Below, one piece after another: positions 24,830 to 33,661 of a DNA stretch of 43,927 nucleotides. How positions within the stretch are numbered: position 1 is the stretch's first letter; each line of letters begins with the position of its first letter. Both the position numbers and the translations under genes were made by a program. Source of the stretch: Alphaproteobacteria bacterium (lineage in GTDB: Bacteria > Pseudomonadota > Alphaproteobacteria > Micavibrionales > Micavibrionaceae); NCBI GenBank assembly GCA_009929775.1, contig RZZS01000016.1, positions 1-43,927 of the forward strand, given 5' to 3'. The notes under the pieces are model-generated. The model ran no database searches. It was not told the DNA's origin and saw only the letters and a list, made by a program, of their open reading frames with translations.

Positions 24830-25024
24830 ATGCCTTCAACTCGTGGACTTAATGCCAGCGACAGCCGTCTCCAATCTCTTCAGGCGCGTCACGCCGCGAT
24901 CTCCGAGCAAATCGAGCAACATCAGCGACGCCCCGCCGCGAGCGATATCGAAATCCGTTTGCTGAAGAAGATGAAACTGGCGCTGAAAGAGGAACTTGAA
25001 GGTATCAAGAAACACGTACACTGA
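24830..25024 (+). CDS. YdcH-like DUF465 protein
   Basis: This small, highly charged helical protein has 64 residues: ARHAAISEQIEQHQRRP, then DIEIRLLKKMKLALKEELEGI, matching the DUF465 pattern. Function in the family is unknown. AAGGAGAG precedes the ATG, so expression is likely strong, and a good terminator follows 30 bp after the stop, making it monocistronic. Confidence 0.88.
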   Translation: MPSTRGLNASDSRLQSLQARHAAISEQIEQHQRRPAASDIEIRLLKKMKLALKEELEGIKKHVH

Positions 25025-25056
25025 CCGCCTGTAGCATTTGCACTGCGATTATAAGC

Positions 25057-25085
25057 GCGGCCCCGTTTCCGGGGCCGCATTTTTA
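25057..25085 (+). terminator. Rho-independent terminator of the DUF465 gene
   Basis: GCGGCCCCG (25057-25065) pairs perfectly with CGGGGCCGC (25070-25078) around a TTTC loop, followed by ATTTTTAT. The convergent trcR gene ends at 25097. Confidence 0.9.
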
Positions 25086-25096
25086 TGCCGTTCCTG

Positions 25097-25804
25097 CTAC
25101 TGGTTTGAGCCGGAAGAACCCGATCGGCTGATGAAGTTCGAAAAGTCGAATCCGGCGAATTCGTTCTCGCTCGCTTCCTGCCGCTCCTGTTCCTCGCGTG
25201 CGGCCTGTTGTTCGGCAAGTTCGCGTTCTTTCTGGGCCTTGATCTCGTCGGGGTCCTTGCCTTGGGCTTTGTAGCCTTTGCGGGAGGCGTCGTCGAGTTC
25301 CTGATAGGTGCAAAGGCCGAGTTCCTGCGGGTGGCGTGGTTTGATGTTTGGGGTCGCAGGGTGGGTGCGGTCGCGCACCGAAGCGATCGTCGGCTTCGTC
25401 GTGCCGATCAGTTTGCAGATCTGGGCGTCGGAGATTTCCGGGTGGAATTTGAGAAGCCACGCGATCGCGTCCGGCTTGTCGCCGCGCTTGGAGACCGGCG
25501 TGTAGCGCGGGCCTTTCGAGCGGGTGCGCAGCGGCGGCAGGTCGTCGCGCCGGTTGTAGCGCAGGCGCGCGTTCGGATCGGACTGGCAGCGGTCAATTTC
25601 AGCCTGCTGCAAAATACCTTCCTTAACCGGATCCCGTCCTTGCAGACCCCGGTTGATGTCCTCGTCGGCCAGCGCCTCGACTTCAAGCTCGGTAAGATTC
25701 GTGAAATCCGCAATCTGTCCGAAGGTCAGCGCGGTGTTTTCGATCAGCCACACGGCGGTGGCCTTCGGCATCAGGAGGTCGGGCGCTTTCGTGGATTCAG
25801 CCAT
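25097..25804 (-). CDS. trcR: TrcR-like DUF1013 transcription/cell-cycle regulator
   Basis: DUF1013 proteins are restricted to alphaproteobacteria; in Caulobacter TrcR tracks with RNA polymerase and affects cell-cycle transcription. The 235-residue product has the family opening (LLMPKATAVWLIENTALTFGQ, partial), an HTH-like IADFTNLTELEVEALADE, the AIAWLLKFHPEISDAQICKLIGTT segment (second HTH-like; quoted here as KFHPEISDAQICKLIGTT), and a Gln/Glu-rich coiled tail ending FDFSNFISRSG. The ATG at 25804 has AGGAG 7 nt upstream. Convergent with the DUF465 gene. Confidence 0.9.
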   Translation of the reverse strand: MAESTKAPDLLMPKATAVWLIENTALTFGQIADFTNLTELEVEALADEDINRGLQGRDPVKEGILQQAEIDRCQSDPNARLRYNRRDDLPPLRTRSKGPRYTPVSKRGDKPDAIAWLLKFHPEISDAQICKLIGTTKPTIASVRDRTHPATPNIKPRHPQELGLCTYQELDDASRKGYKAQGKDPDEIKAQKERELAEQQAAREEQERQEASENEFAGFDFSNFISRSGSSGSNQ

Positions 25805-25939
25805 TTACATTCTCCTAAAAGACGGCAGATAACAAAATTTACTTGCGGGTCCCGTCCCGTGGACCAACGTGATTGTCTTGCGAACAATTTTGGGAACGGG
25901 GCCACTATACTCGTCGGAACAGAAATTTCCAGAGTTTTC

Positions 25940-26884
25940 TCAAAGTCCCGTCGTCAGAACAATTTTCCCTATATGCTCTCCGGCGTCGAGCGCCGCATGC
26001 GCCTTTTCCGCCTCTTCGAGCGGAAACGTCCGGAAAACGACCGGTGCGATCTTGCGGGACTCGAGCAATGGCCACACCTTGTCCTTCAGTTCGCGGGCGA
26101 GCGCGTTTTTTTCAGAGACCGGCCGGTCCCGAAGGGTCGAGCCGACGAGCGTGAGATTTTTGCGCATAACGTCGAGTATGTTTATTTCGGCAAGCATGCC
26201 GCGCTGGAACGCGATGCTCACATGACGACCTCCGAAAGCCATGCAATGGGTGTTGCGCGTTAGATAGTCGCCGCCCACCATGTCGAGAACCACGTCGACG
26301 CCGCGACCGCCCGTGAATTCCAGCGCCCGGGTGGCAAAACCCTCTTCCCGGTAGTTGACGGAAAGATCGGCACCGAGCTTGCGGCAGGCTTCGCACTTGT
26401 CCGGGCTTCCCGCCGTGGTTATAACGCGCGCGCCAAAGGCTTTCGCGAGCTGGATCGCGGTGGTGCCGATTCCGGAGGCACCGCCGTGGATGAGGGTGGT
26501 TTCGCCTTTTTTCAGTCCGCCGAGGACAAACAGGTTTTTCCAGACAGTAAAAAAAGCTTCGGGCAGGGCAGCGGCCTCGACGTCAGAAAATCCCGGCGGG
26601 ACAGGCAGGCAAAGCTCGCTGCGTGCGATTGCGTACTCGGCGTATCCGCCACCGGGGACGAGGGCGCACACACGCTCGCCGCTTCTCACGATTTCTCCGG
26701 CCACCTCGAGGCCCGGGATATCGGTGACGCCTGCGGGCGGCGGGTAGTGGCCGAGCCGCTGAAGGATGTCGGGGCGGTTGACGCCAGCGGCATGGACCCG
26801 GATCAGAACCTCGCTGTTGCCCGGCTCCGGAAGTGGCCGTTCTGTCGGGCGTAATGCTTTGTCCTTGATTTCAATGGCTTTCAT
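25940..26884 (-). CDS. Zinc-less NAD(P)H-quinone oxidoreductase (PIG3/Qor type)
   Basis: This medium-chain dehydrogenase/reductase of the quinone oxidoreductase branch has 314 residues from ATG 26884. Motifs: AAGVNRPDILQRLGHYPPP, PGLEVAGEIV, and the nucleotide-binding TTLIHGGASGIGTTAIQLAK with GARVITTAGS. The zinc ligands of alcohol dehydrogenases are absent, as expected. It probably reduces quinones or other carbonyl compounds with NADPH. Divergent from the DUF1192 gene; the 38-bp gap contains TATAAT on the minus strand. Confidence 0.92.
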   Translation of the reverse strand: MKAIEIKDKALRPTERPLPEPGNSEVLIRVHAAGVNRPDILQRLGHYPPPAGVTDIPGLEVAGEIVRSGERVCALVPGGGYAEYAIARSELCLPVPPGFSDVEAAALPEAFFTVWKNLFVLGGLKKGETTLIHGGASGIGTTAIQLAKAFGARVITTAGSPDKCEACRKLGADLSVNYREEGFATRALEFTGGRGVDVVLDMVGGDYLTRNTHCMAFGGRHVSIAFQRGMLAEINILDVMRKNLTLVGSTLRDRPVSEKNALARELKDKVWPLLESRKIAPVVFRTFPLEEAEKAHAALDAGEHIGKIVLTTGL

Positions 26885-26922
26885 GACCACATTATAAATC
26901 GATCAATGTCATGGAGGAAGCG

Positions 26923-27105
26923 ATGTTCGACGAAGACCTTGAGCCGCGCACGGTAAAACCGCAGCCGAAAAATCTGGAAAAGATGTCAATCGACGAATTG
27001 GAACGGTACATCGCTGACATGGAAGGTGAGATCGATCGTGTGCGCGAGGAAATCAAGCGCAAAGTAGCCCATCGGGACGCGGCGTCCTCGCTGTTCAGGG
27101 CGTAA
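26923..27105 (+). CDS. DUF1192 protein
   Basis: This small protein of 60 residues starts MFDEDLEPRT and contains the family pattern MSIDELERYIADMEGEI followed by EEIKRKVAHRDAA. GGAGG lies 5 nt upstream of ATG 26923; the earlier ATG 26911 overlaps that ribosome binding site and is less likely. DUF1192 is a small alphaproteobacterial family of unknown function with a coiled-coil character. Confidence 0.88.
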   Translation: MFDEDLEPRTVKPQPKNLEKMSIDELERYIADMEGEIDRVREEIKRKVAHRDAASSLFRA

Positions 27106-27126
27106 GGCGTTGCCGGAACGGCGGGC

Positions 27127-28152
27127 TCAATCGGCATTGTTCCGCCGGGCGAAATCGTCCTTGCGGCGATTGAGCTCAAGGTAAACGTTGCTGAGGATCA
27201 CGATGGCTGCTCCGGCGATAACAGGCAGCGTAATGGTTCCCAGACCGCAGGCCCACAGCCAGAAAACGGCAAAAACCGGGACGAGATACCAGAGCAGGTG
27301 CATCGAGGGCGACGTGGCGCGGAGCATAGCGAGCACGTAGGCCGAGTTTCCGAGGAAAAGAACCCCGGCTCCGAGCGCGAACGCCCAGCCGACGCCTTCA
27401 ATAACGGTGTCGGAGCGCGGTTCCGGGAACAGGACCAGAAACAGCATCGCAAAGGGAATGGCGGCGCTGCGGCACACCGTCTCGCTTACGATGGCAAGGA
27501 GAACGGGCCTGCCCTGCACGAGCGGCATCGTCTGCTCGAGGTAATTGGAAACCTGAATGCGCATGACGTTGAAAAGCGCGAGAGTGGCGCTGCCCATCAA
27601 TGCCAGAAGGATGCCTGCATAGGCGACAATGTTCGTGTTGTATCCAGACATGGATTCCGCAGAACCGGGGAGCCCGGTGGTCTGGTCGCCCCAGGCGATC
27701 AGGCCGATCCCGGCCAGCATCGGCAGGCTCATGAACAAATGTCGTTTTTTTATCCGGAACCACGATTTCTGGATCACGACGGGCGTCAGCAGCATCGCGA
27801 TGATTGGCCAGGTGTCGTAAATAACCACGACCCCGGCCCTGTTCATCATGGATGCGGCGAAAATAAAAAAGATGTTTGTTACCGCGCAGCACAAACCGAC
27901 GATCCCGACAAAGAGCCAGTGCTCGTTCGTGAGCGCGGGAAGAGACGACATGAAGTCGGAATGGACTTTCCGGCGAAGGTTGTACAGATAGTAAAAGGCA
28001 AATCCGGACAGGGTCGCAAAAAGCTGTGACAGAAAAACGAAAAATACCGCCCCCGTCTTTCCCGCGCCGAGTATCATTATGAGGGGGTAGAGGCTATAGG
28101 CAAAAACAGCGAAAAGAAAAAAGGACAGTCCGTTCGAGTTGAGTGACTTCAT
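27127..28152 (-). CDS. DMT/EamA-type membrane transporter
   Basis: The 341-residue integral membrane protein has about ten hydrophobic helices in two halves of five, the layout of the drug/metabolite transporter superfamily. Examples are GLSFFLFAVFAYSLYPLIMI at the start, VVVIYDTWPIIAMLLTPVV in the first half and LLWYLVPVFAVFWLWACGL in the second. Both halves have the EamA-like pattern of one helix pair around a polar turn. The substrate cannot be told. The C-terminus (RRKDDFARRNNAD) is cytoplasmic. It is convergent with the DUF1192 gene and divergent from guaC. Confidence 0.8.
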   Translation of the reverse strand: MKSLNSNGLSFFLFAVFAYSLYPLIMILGAGKTGAVFFVFLSQLFATLSGFAFYYLYNLRRKVHSDFMSSLPALTNEHWLFVGIVGLCCAVTNIFFIFAASMMNRAGVVVIYDTWPIIAMLLTPVVIQKSWFRIKKRHLFMSLPMLAGIGLIAWGDQTTGLPGSAESMSGYNTNIVAYAGILLALMGSATLALFNVMRIQVSNYLEQTMPLVQGRPVLLAIVSETVCRSAAIPFAMLFLVLFPEPRSDTVIEGVGWAFALGAGVLFLGNSAYVLAMLRATSPSMHLLWYLVPVFAVFWLWACGLGTITLPVIAGAAIVILSNVYLELNRRKDDFARRNNAD

Positions 28153-28263
28153 GTTTTTTTTAAGATGACAGAAAATCAGGATGACGTTCTCATTTTACCG
28201 GTTCAGACGCTATCACGAAGCTGTTATACAGGGAAGAAGAGTTCATGAAAACCGGAGCGGCCT

Positions 28264-29319
28264 ATGCGGATCGAACAGGATGTAAAACTCGATTTCAAGG
28301 ACGTACTCATTCGACCGAAACGGTCGACGCTGGCCAGCCGGAGGGATGTTGAACTTGATCGTCAATACAAGTTCAAATGGAGCGGGCGCTTGTTTGGAGG
28401 CGTGCCGGTCGTCGCCGCCAATATGGACGGGGTCGGTACGTTCGCGATGGCGCGCGCTTTTCGCGAACTGGGTTGCGGCATGACCGTGGCGCTTCACAAG
28501 CATTACCCTTTGGACGATCTGGTTGCCTTTTTCGATGCCGAGGGCGGCGCGAACGTCTGGTACTCGATCGGTATCACCGATGGTGATGTAGAAAAATTGA
28601 GAGCCTTTCTGGACAGCAGACCGCAGCAGGAGGGGCGGGGGATCGACAAGCTCTGCATCGACGTCGCCAATGGCTACAGCGAGCAGTTCGTCGATTTCGT
28701 CAAGCGGATTCGTGATATCGTGCCCGAAACGACGATTATGGCGGGCAATGTGGTGACCGGCGAAATGGTCGAGGAACTGATCCTGTCCGGCGTCGACGTT
28801 GTCAAGGTCGGGATTGGTCCCGGCAGCGTGTGCACCACCCGCAAGATGACTGGCGTCGGATACCCGCAGCTTTCGGCGATCATTGAATGTGCTGATGCGG
28901 CCCACGGCCTTTCCGGTCTCGTATGCTCGGATGGCGGTTGTACCGTGCCGGGTGACCTTGCGAAAGCCTTCGGCGCGGGCGCTGATTTTGTCATGCTGGG
29001 CGGCATGCTTGCCGGACACGACCAAAGCGAGCAGGCGGTTGTCGAGGAAAACGGGGAACGTTTTCTCCAGTTTTATGGTATGAGTAGCTCGATGGCGATG
29101 GAGAAGCATGCGGGCGGCGTTGCCGAATACCGTGCGAGCGAAGGAAAATCCGTTCGGGTTCAGTGTCGGGGCGACGTCAGGGGAACGGTTCAGGATATTC
29201 TCGGCGGTCTCCGTTCCGCTTGCACCTATGTGGGAGCGCTGCGCCTTAAGGAACTCTCGAAGCGGACGACTTTCATCAGGGTTAGTCAGCAACTCAACAC
29301 AGTTTTCGGTGACGAGTGA
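28264..29319 (+). CDS. guaC: GMP reductase
   Basis: GuaC converts GMP to IMP and ammonia with NADPH, returning guanine nucleotides to the adenine pool. The 351-residue IMPDH-like barrel has [13 protein letters not shown] at the start, [14 protein letters not shown], and the active-site loop [17 protein letters not shown] with Cys190. [14 protein letters not shown] and [10 protein letters not shown] (phosphate site) and [14 protein letters not shown] follow. The absence of CBS domains separates it from IMP dehydrogenase, and the GMP-reductase [11 protein letters not shown] segment agrees. Length matches the E. coli-type enzyme (about 347). Confidence 0.95.
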   Translation: MRIEQDVKLDFKDVLIRPKRSTLASRRDVELDRQYKFKWSGRLFGGVPVVAANMDGVGTFAMARAFRELGCGMTVALHKHYPLDDLVAFFDAEGGANVWYSIGITDGDVEKLRAFLDSRPQQEGRGIDKLCIDVANGYSEQFVDFVKRIRDIVPETTIMAGNVVTGEMVEELILSGVDVVKVGIGPGSVCTTRKMTGVGYPQLSAIIECADAAHGLSGLVCSDGGCTVPGDLAKAFGAGADFVMLGGMLAGHDQSEQAVVEENGERFLQFYGMSSSMAMEKHAGGVAEYRASEGKSVRVQCRGDVRGTVQDILGGLRSACTYVGALRLKELSKRTTFIRVSQQLNTVFGDE

Positions 29320-29424
29320 TAGCGTCCGGACGTTTCCACGAGTTTCGAAGGGGCGGCATCCTTGCATGGGAGTTCCTCGCATTGTAGAGTGTCCTCTTAA
29401 ATGAATTCAGGAGTCGGACCAAAA

Positions 29425-29799
29425 ATGGATGAGATTGAAAAGAGACTGCGGGACGCGTCGGATTCCTGCGTGAGCAACTATCTGGAATGGCGCAAGAGCG
29501 AGCGCGAAAGCGAAACTCGCGAGCGTCTTCAGGATTCAATCCATGAACTGCGCAAGGTCGCTTCGCGCCTCGAAATTGAAATGGCGATCAGTGAACGTGA
29601 GGAAATGGCGCAAAGGCCGATCCCGATTCCGCCTCACCGCTCAAAGCGCGAGCGTAACGGGCAATCGCAGCAGGCTCAAGGGTACGACGAGGACATGGTC
29701 GGCAACATGGATCCCGGGCCGCGCGTGCAGCGCGGCGGTCCGCAAATTCGCCGGAGCCGCCGGCGCTCGCCCTCTTCGGATAATGCCGGAAACGAATAG
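29425..29799 (+). CDS. Small charged coiled-coil protein, unknown
   Basis: From ATG 29425 (MDEIEKRLRDAS) the product has 124 residues; AGGAG lies about 11 nt upstream. ATG 29401 is in frame but has no ribosome binding site. Residues 1-60 are a predicted coiled coil (WRKSERESETRERLQDSI, SRLEIEMAISEREEM). The rest is low in structure and rich in Arg, Pro and Gln, ending in a cluster RRSRRRS. The basic tail could bind nucleic acid or membrane phosphates. No family recognised. Confidence 0.6.
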   Translation: MDEIEKRLRDASDSCVSNYLEWRKSERESETRERLQDSIHELRKVASRLEIEMAISEREEMAQRPIPIPPHRSKRERNGQSQQAQGYDEDMVGNMDPGPRVQRGGPQIRRSRRRSPSSDNAGNE

Positions 29800-29895
29800 C
29801 GTCTTATCCGGCACCCGGGAAGACATCTTTTTCTGGCTGGAATGACCCGTTGTCGGAGTTGTTCTGTGTCTTCTGTGTCCGTTCGGCGGCAGGTA

Positions 29896-30777
29896 TCAGG
29901 AGTGCTGTGTCGGCCTTCGGCGGGTGGGTACGTTATGCTCGTTTGTGCCGAGCGCATCCGCAAGGCGCGCGGTGGCGCTGCCCGGTCGCAAAGGCTTTTG
30001 CTGGGATTCGTGCGGTGCCCAGCCGATCAGGTAGATAATCTCGAAGGTCGCCCGCAGCCGTCCGTCCTCGTCCGCGTGAGCCTTGCGGTAAATCCGCTCC
30101 GCCTCCGTGAAGAGCGCCTTGCCGGGATTGCGGCGGTCGCGGGCGGCAATGGCGTTGGACTGTCCCATGCCCCGAAGATCGTGCATCAGCGCGCGCAAAT
30201 CCCTGTATGTAACCGTAATGAGGTCGGAGTCGACCACGGGCAGGGCAAAGCCAGCCCTCTGTAGAAGGCTACCCATCTGCTGCTTGTCCGCGAACGGGAA
30301 AACGCGCGGGCTAACGCCGCCGCGGGTGGCGAGTTCGGCTCTTGTCATGGCGTCGCGAAGTTCGAATAGTGTCTCACCGCCAAACAGCGCCGCGAGGAAA
30401 AGCCCGTCGGGAGTTAGTGAGCGCCTGATCTGGACGAGCGCGCCCGGAAGATCGTTGGCAGTGTGCAGCGTCAGGATGCTGGCGAACAGATTAAGCGAAT
30501 GGCCCGCGAACGGCAGGACTTCATTATCGGCGACGATATCGCAGGGGGCGTTCTCCCCGATATGGTACGATCGTCGTATTGAGGGGTGAGTAAAAGGGCA
30601 GGGGCCGTCGATCGCAGCTGTGTCGAATTGCCGCCGAATGTCGCAAAGCCGGTCAGAAAGGGACTGGGCGGAATTTTGCACAAGAAAGTCGTATCGGGCA
30701 AAGTCGTTTCTCGACCGGTTGCGGAAGCGGCGAATGTCGCGCCGGTCGAAAATCCGTTGTGGGCAGGGATCCGGCAT
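29896..30777 (-). CDS. NDUFAF5/BioC-like methyltransferase, SAM motif I missing
   Basis: The 293-residue protein belongs to the family of mitochondrial complex I assembly factor NDUFAF5: FDRRDIRRFRNRS at the N-terminus, FLVQNSAQSLSDRLCDIRR, DNEVLPFAGHSLNLFASILT, NDLPGALVQIRRSL and PDGLFLAALFGGETLFELR. In relatives the segment after DIRR carries the SAM-binding motif I (of the LDLGCxxG kind). Here it reads FDTAAIDGPCPFTHPSIRRS, without the glycine-rich loop and apparently about ten residues short. The other two frames do not restore it. Activity as a methyltransferase is doubtful. It follows the large methyltransferase fusion by 6 bp, and the comF-grxC-nitrilase group nearby supports orthology. 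Confidence 0.8.
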   Translation of the reverse strand: MPDPCPQRIFDRRDIRRFRNRSRNDFARYDFLVQNSAQSLSDRLCDIRRQFDTAAIDGPCPFTHPSIRRSYHIGENAPCDIVADNEVLPFAGHSLNLFASILTLHTANDLPGALVQIRRSLTPDGLFLAALFGGETLFELRDAMTRAELATRGGVSPRVFPFADKQQMGSLLQRAGFALPVVDSDLITVTYRDLRALMHDLRGMGQSNAIAARDRRNPGKALFTEAERIYRKAHADEDGRLRATFEIIYLIGWAPHESQQKPLRPGSATARLADALGTNEHNVPTRRRPTQHS

Positions 30778-30783
30778 TGCGGA

Positions 30784-33375
30784 CTATTCGTTCGAAGGGA
30801 CGGGTTCGTCGCGGCGCGATTTTGTCCACTCATTGTCCTCGTCGAATTCGTCCTCGTCGGGATCGTAGTCCGTATCGGCGGGGGCGTCTTCGCCTGGCGG
30901 CTGCTTTCCAACATCCCTATCCGGCATTTCCTGGGAAAGGGGGGGCAGGGAGGGGGCGCTGCTGGTGGATTCCCGGGCGGAGTCGTCCTTGTCTTTTTCC
31001 ATCGATATCGGGCGCGGCTCAAGCGTTTGCGGAAGCGGGGCCGTTGCGCGCCTGGCCGGGTCGTTGCTGAACAGCTCTTCGGCGCGCAGCGAGAGCGGGC
31101 CGCCCTTCTTCTGCTGGTAGTAGAACTTGGCCTGCAGGTTCACCGACATTTCGGTTTCGTGAAAGAAGGTCTGGTAGGCTCTCTGACAAATGGCGATGAC
31201 CTTGTCGTCGATGTCCCAGTACATGAGACGCCAGAGGCTGTAGAGCGGCGTGTAGAATGATCGACCTATCAACCGGCCATTCTTCATGAAGGCCGGAAGG
31301 TCAACGCGGGTTGCGGCGAAGGGATAGATGCGCTGCGGTGTAAGCCCGGTGTGAGTAAAAAAGCTTTGGCCGAGGCGGGAAACATTATCCGGCTTGATGC
31401 CGAGCTTGTCGGCGAGGAAGCGTCTTGCGCCGTCGACGTCCTCGATCTCCTTGGGAAGGGTAAAACTCGGAACCGACAGGAGCAGACCGTTCCCCTTGTA
31501 GCGTTGCGGAACCGGCATGTATTCGGCCATAACGCCTGCCATCAGGACGCCCTGCAGATTTTTGGTCAGGGGCAGGACGACGGCCTTGTTGATGGTGCCG
31601 TCGTCCTTCATGACGAAGTCGAGACTTTTTGAAACCAGCCCGGCCGGACCGCCGTTCGTATAGCCCTCGTCGACGAAAATCGAATGCATGACGCGCACCT
31701 GTCCCGCTGTGCCCTTGGCTTCCTTGAAGCGGTGGTCGTCTTCGCTCATCTTCGCGAGCAGTTCGCGGATCTGGCCGACGGGTTTGGGGTCTTCGGTAGG
31801 GATGATGAGCGGACATTCGCTCCACGTTTCCGCCTTCAGGCCGAGATTCTGGTACAGCGCCAGGATTTGCGTTTCGAGCCTGACATTCGGGATCAGCCCG
31901 ACTGACATCGCGTTTAAAATGCTCTGGGCATCCACTTCGCGCACGCGGCCATGTGTGGAGAACCCGGCGGCGTCCGTCGAAACCTGCTTCGGGTCGAACG
32001 GCTTGGTCGGGCCGCTTTCAATCCGGAGATAACGGGTCTCGATTCGCTCGTCGATATAGTCGGGGGCGGGATAGAAGGATGGTCCTTGCTCGAACTCGGT
32101 TCCGATGGCGGGTTTGATGCCGAAATACTGGCTGGCGAATTTGATGGTCGCCTTGTGTCCGCCGCGTTCGGCATCCCTCACTGCACCGCTTTCGACGTTG
32201 AGGGCCTCCACCATATGGCCGGACCACCGCTTTCCGTCAAGACTTTGGCCCTGTCGCGGTACGGCATTAACAATTCCGCGCGGCAGACCGTCATGCACAA
32301 ATATGTTCAGGCCGCCATGCTCGTTGAGGCGATATGGGATAACATCGGTGCCGTCGAAGTCGCGCGTGACGATGTCGACGATGGAGCCGTCATACTCGTT
32401 GCGCATCGCGAAAAGGCGGAGGTTGTCGTTCTTTTCCCGAGATGGGCGACGTTCTTCCAGGACAAGGCTTTTCCCCTCGCCGACCTTTTGTGCAACAGCG
32501 ATGAAGCTGGTCGGTGGGTTCCCGATCGGCGTACCATCATCCTTGTACAGCCGGAAGTGGCCTTCAAAGCTTTTCTGGATAAGAGAGTCGTCCCAGTGGG
32601 GGGCGCTATACAGCACCCGAGAGCCGAGGGCACGAAGTTCCTTGCGAAATTCCCGTTTCGTAAAAAATGTATATTCCTTGGGAAGCTCGGTTTCCCAGGT
32701 TTCCCGTCCGTCCTTGCGCATAATGAATTCGTAGGCCCACTTGTACGGAAGCCGGAACAGACGGGTTCTCGGGAAGCGTGGCGGAAGCTCTTCAAGGTAG
32801 AAGCCTGAACAGCCGGGGTCCTTGACGGTAGGGCGTGCATGTTCGGAAAACCAGACAAGAAGGTCGGCTTCGGAAAGCTGGGTAAGCTCTTCGCCCCGGC
32901 TTTCAATATCCGGCATTTCCATGAGAACGAATTCCTCGGGCGGCGGTCGCGCGAAGTCGTGGATAAACAGGAGTCCGCCGGTCTTCAGCATGGCGGCGTG
33001 GTTGCGGAGTGTCTGACGAACCGCGCGTTCATTGAACCGCGATTGCGAATATATTTCATGAAGGACATAGGAATTGACGATGGTGTCAACGGATCCGTTA
33101 TCAAAGATATCTTTTGTGATGTCCCCGACACGGTACTCGAGGTTCGGCAACTGATATTGCTGGCGGGCCTTGTTGATGTTGCGCTTGACCTTGTCGACAC
33201 CAATGAACCGTGCATTCGGATTGAAGGCCGCCATCGTGTAGGTCATCGAGCCGTCGTCGCAGCCCATGTCAACGACGAGCGCACCGGAGTCAAGGATCAG
33301 GTGAGCTAGCGTGAACCAGCCTTTTCGGACGACGGCCGGTGGTATGTCTTTAAGCAGTTCGTACTTGTCAGTCAT
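30784..33375 (-). CDS. Large methyltransferase-domain protein with unknown C-terminal regions
   Basis: From ATG 33375 the product has 863 residues. Residues about 1-190 are a class I SAM methyltransferase: motif I VVDMGCDDGSM (34-44), then RFIGVDKVKRNI, DTIVNSYVLHEIYSQ and GGLLFIHDFARP. The following 600 residues match nothing I know. A stretch at about 560-720 (VVLPLTKNLQGVLMAG, GLLLSVPSFTLPKE) has a Nudix-like look but no Nudix box. The last 70 residues are acidic and disordered (DYDPDEDEFDEDNEW). GGGA lies upstream of the start. It is in operon with the NDUFAF5-like gene. A role in modifying a macromolecule is only a guess. Confidence 0.7.
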   Translation of the reverse strand: MTDKYELLKDIPPAVVRKGWFTLAHLILDSGALVVDMGCDDGSMTYTMAAFNPNARFIGVDKVKRNINKARQQYQLPNLEYRVGDITKDIFDNGSVDTIVNSYVLHEIYSQSRFNERAVRQTLRNHAAMLKTGGLLFIHDFARPPPEEFVLMEMPDIESRGEELTQLSEADLLVWFSEHARPTVKDPGCSGFYLEELPPRFPRTRLFRLPYKWAYEFIMRKDGRETWETELPKEYTFFTKREFRKELRALGSRVLYSAPHWDDSLIQKSFEGHFRLYKDDGTPIGNPPTSFIAVAQKVGEGKSLVLEERRPSREKNDNLRLFAMRNEYDGSIVDIVTRDFDGTDVIPYRLNEHGGLNIFVHDGLPRGIVNAVPRQGQSLDGKRWSGHMVEALNVESGAVRDAERGGHKATIKFASQYFGIKPAIGTEFEQGPSFYPAPDYIDERIETRYLRIESGPTKPFDPKQVSTDAAGFSTHGRVREVDAQSILNAMSVGLIPNVRLETQILALYQNLGLKAETWSECPLIIPTEDPKPVGQIRELLAKMSEDDHRFKEAKGTAGQVRVMHSIFVDEGYTNGGPAGLVSKSLDFVMKDDGTINKAVVLPLTKNLQGVLMAGVMAEYMPVPQRYKGNGLLLSVPSFTLPKEIEDVDGARRFLADKLGIKPDNVSRLGQSFFTHTGLTPQRIYPFAATRVDLPAFMKNGRLIGRSFYTPLYSLWRLMYWDIDDKVIAICQRAYQTFFHETEMSVNLQAKFYYQQKKGGPLSLRAEELFSNDPARRATAPLPQTLEPRPISMEKDKDDSARESTSSAPSLPPLSQEMPDRDVGKQPPGEDAPADTDYDPDEDEFDEDNEWTKSRRDEPVPSNE

Positions 33376-33661
33376 CGTTTTTCCCGGGGCCGAAGCCGGT
33401 TGTCGCCGCTCATTCGGCTTTCCGGCTTGAGGCTGCGCAACGGGACCACGCCCCTCCCAGAGCGTCGTTATACGTGCATCGGCTCCATTCATCTTACTGC
33501 ATATTACCGCATACGCGCATTTGTAGAATGCCCGCGCGCCCTATCCTTGCCTTATTTCCACCCGATTTGTAAACGTATTCTACGGTACGCAGACCGGAAA
33601 CTTCAATCGAATTGTCGTATTGCTTTCATATTTAGATTGGTTTTTCTTGAGAAAAAGTAAA

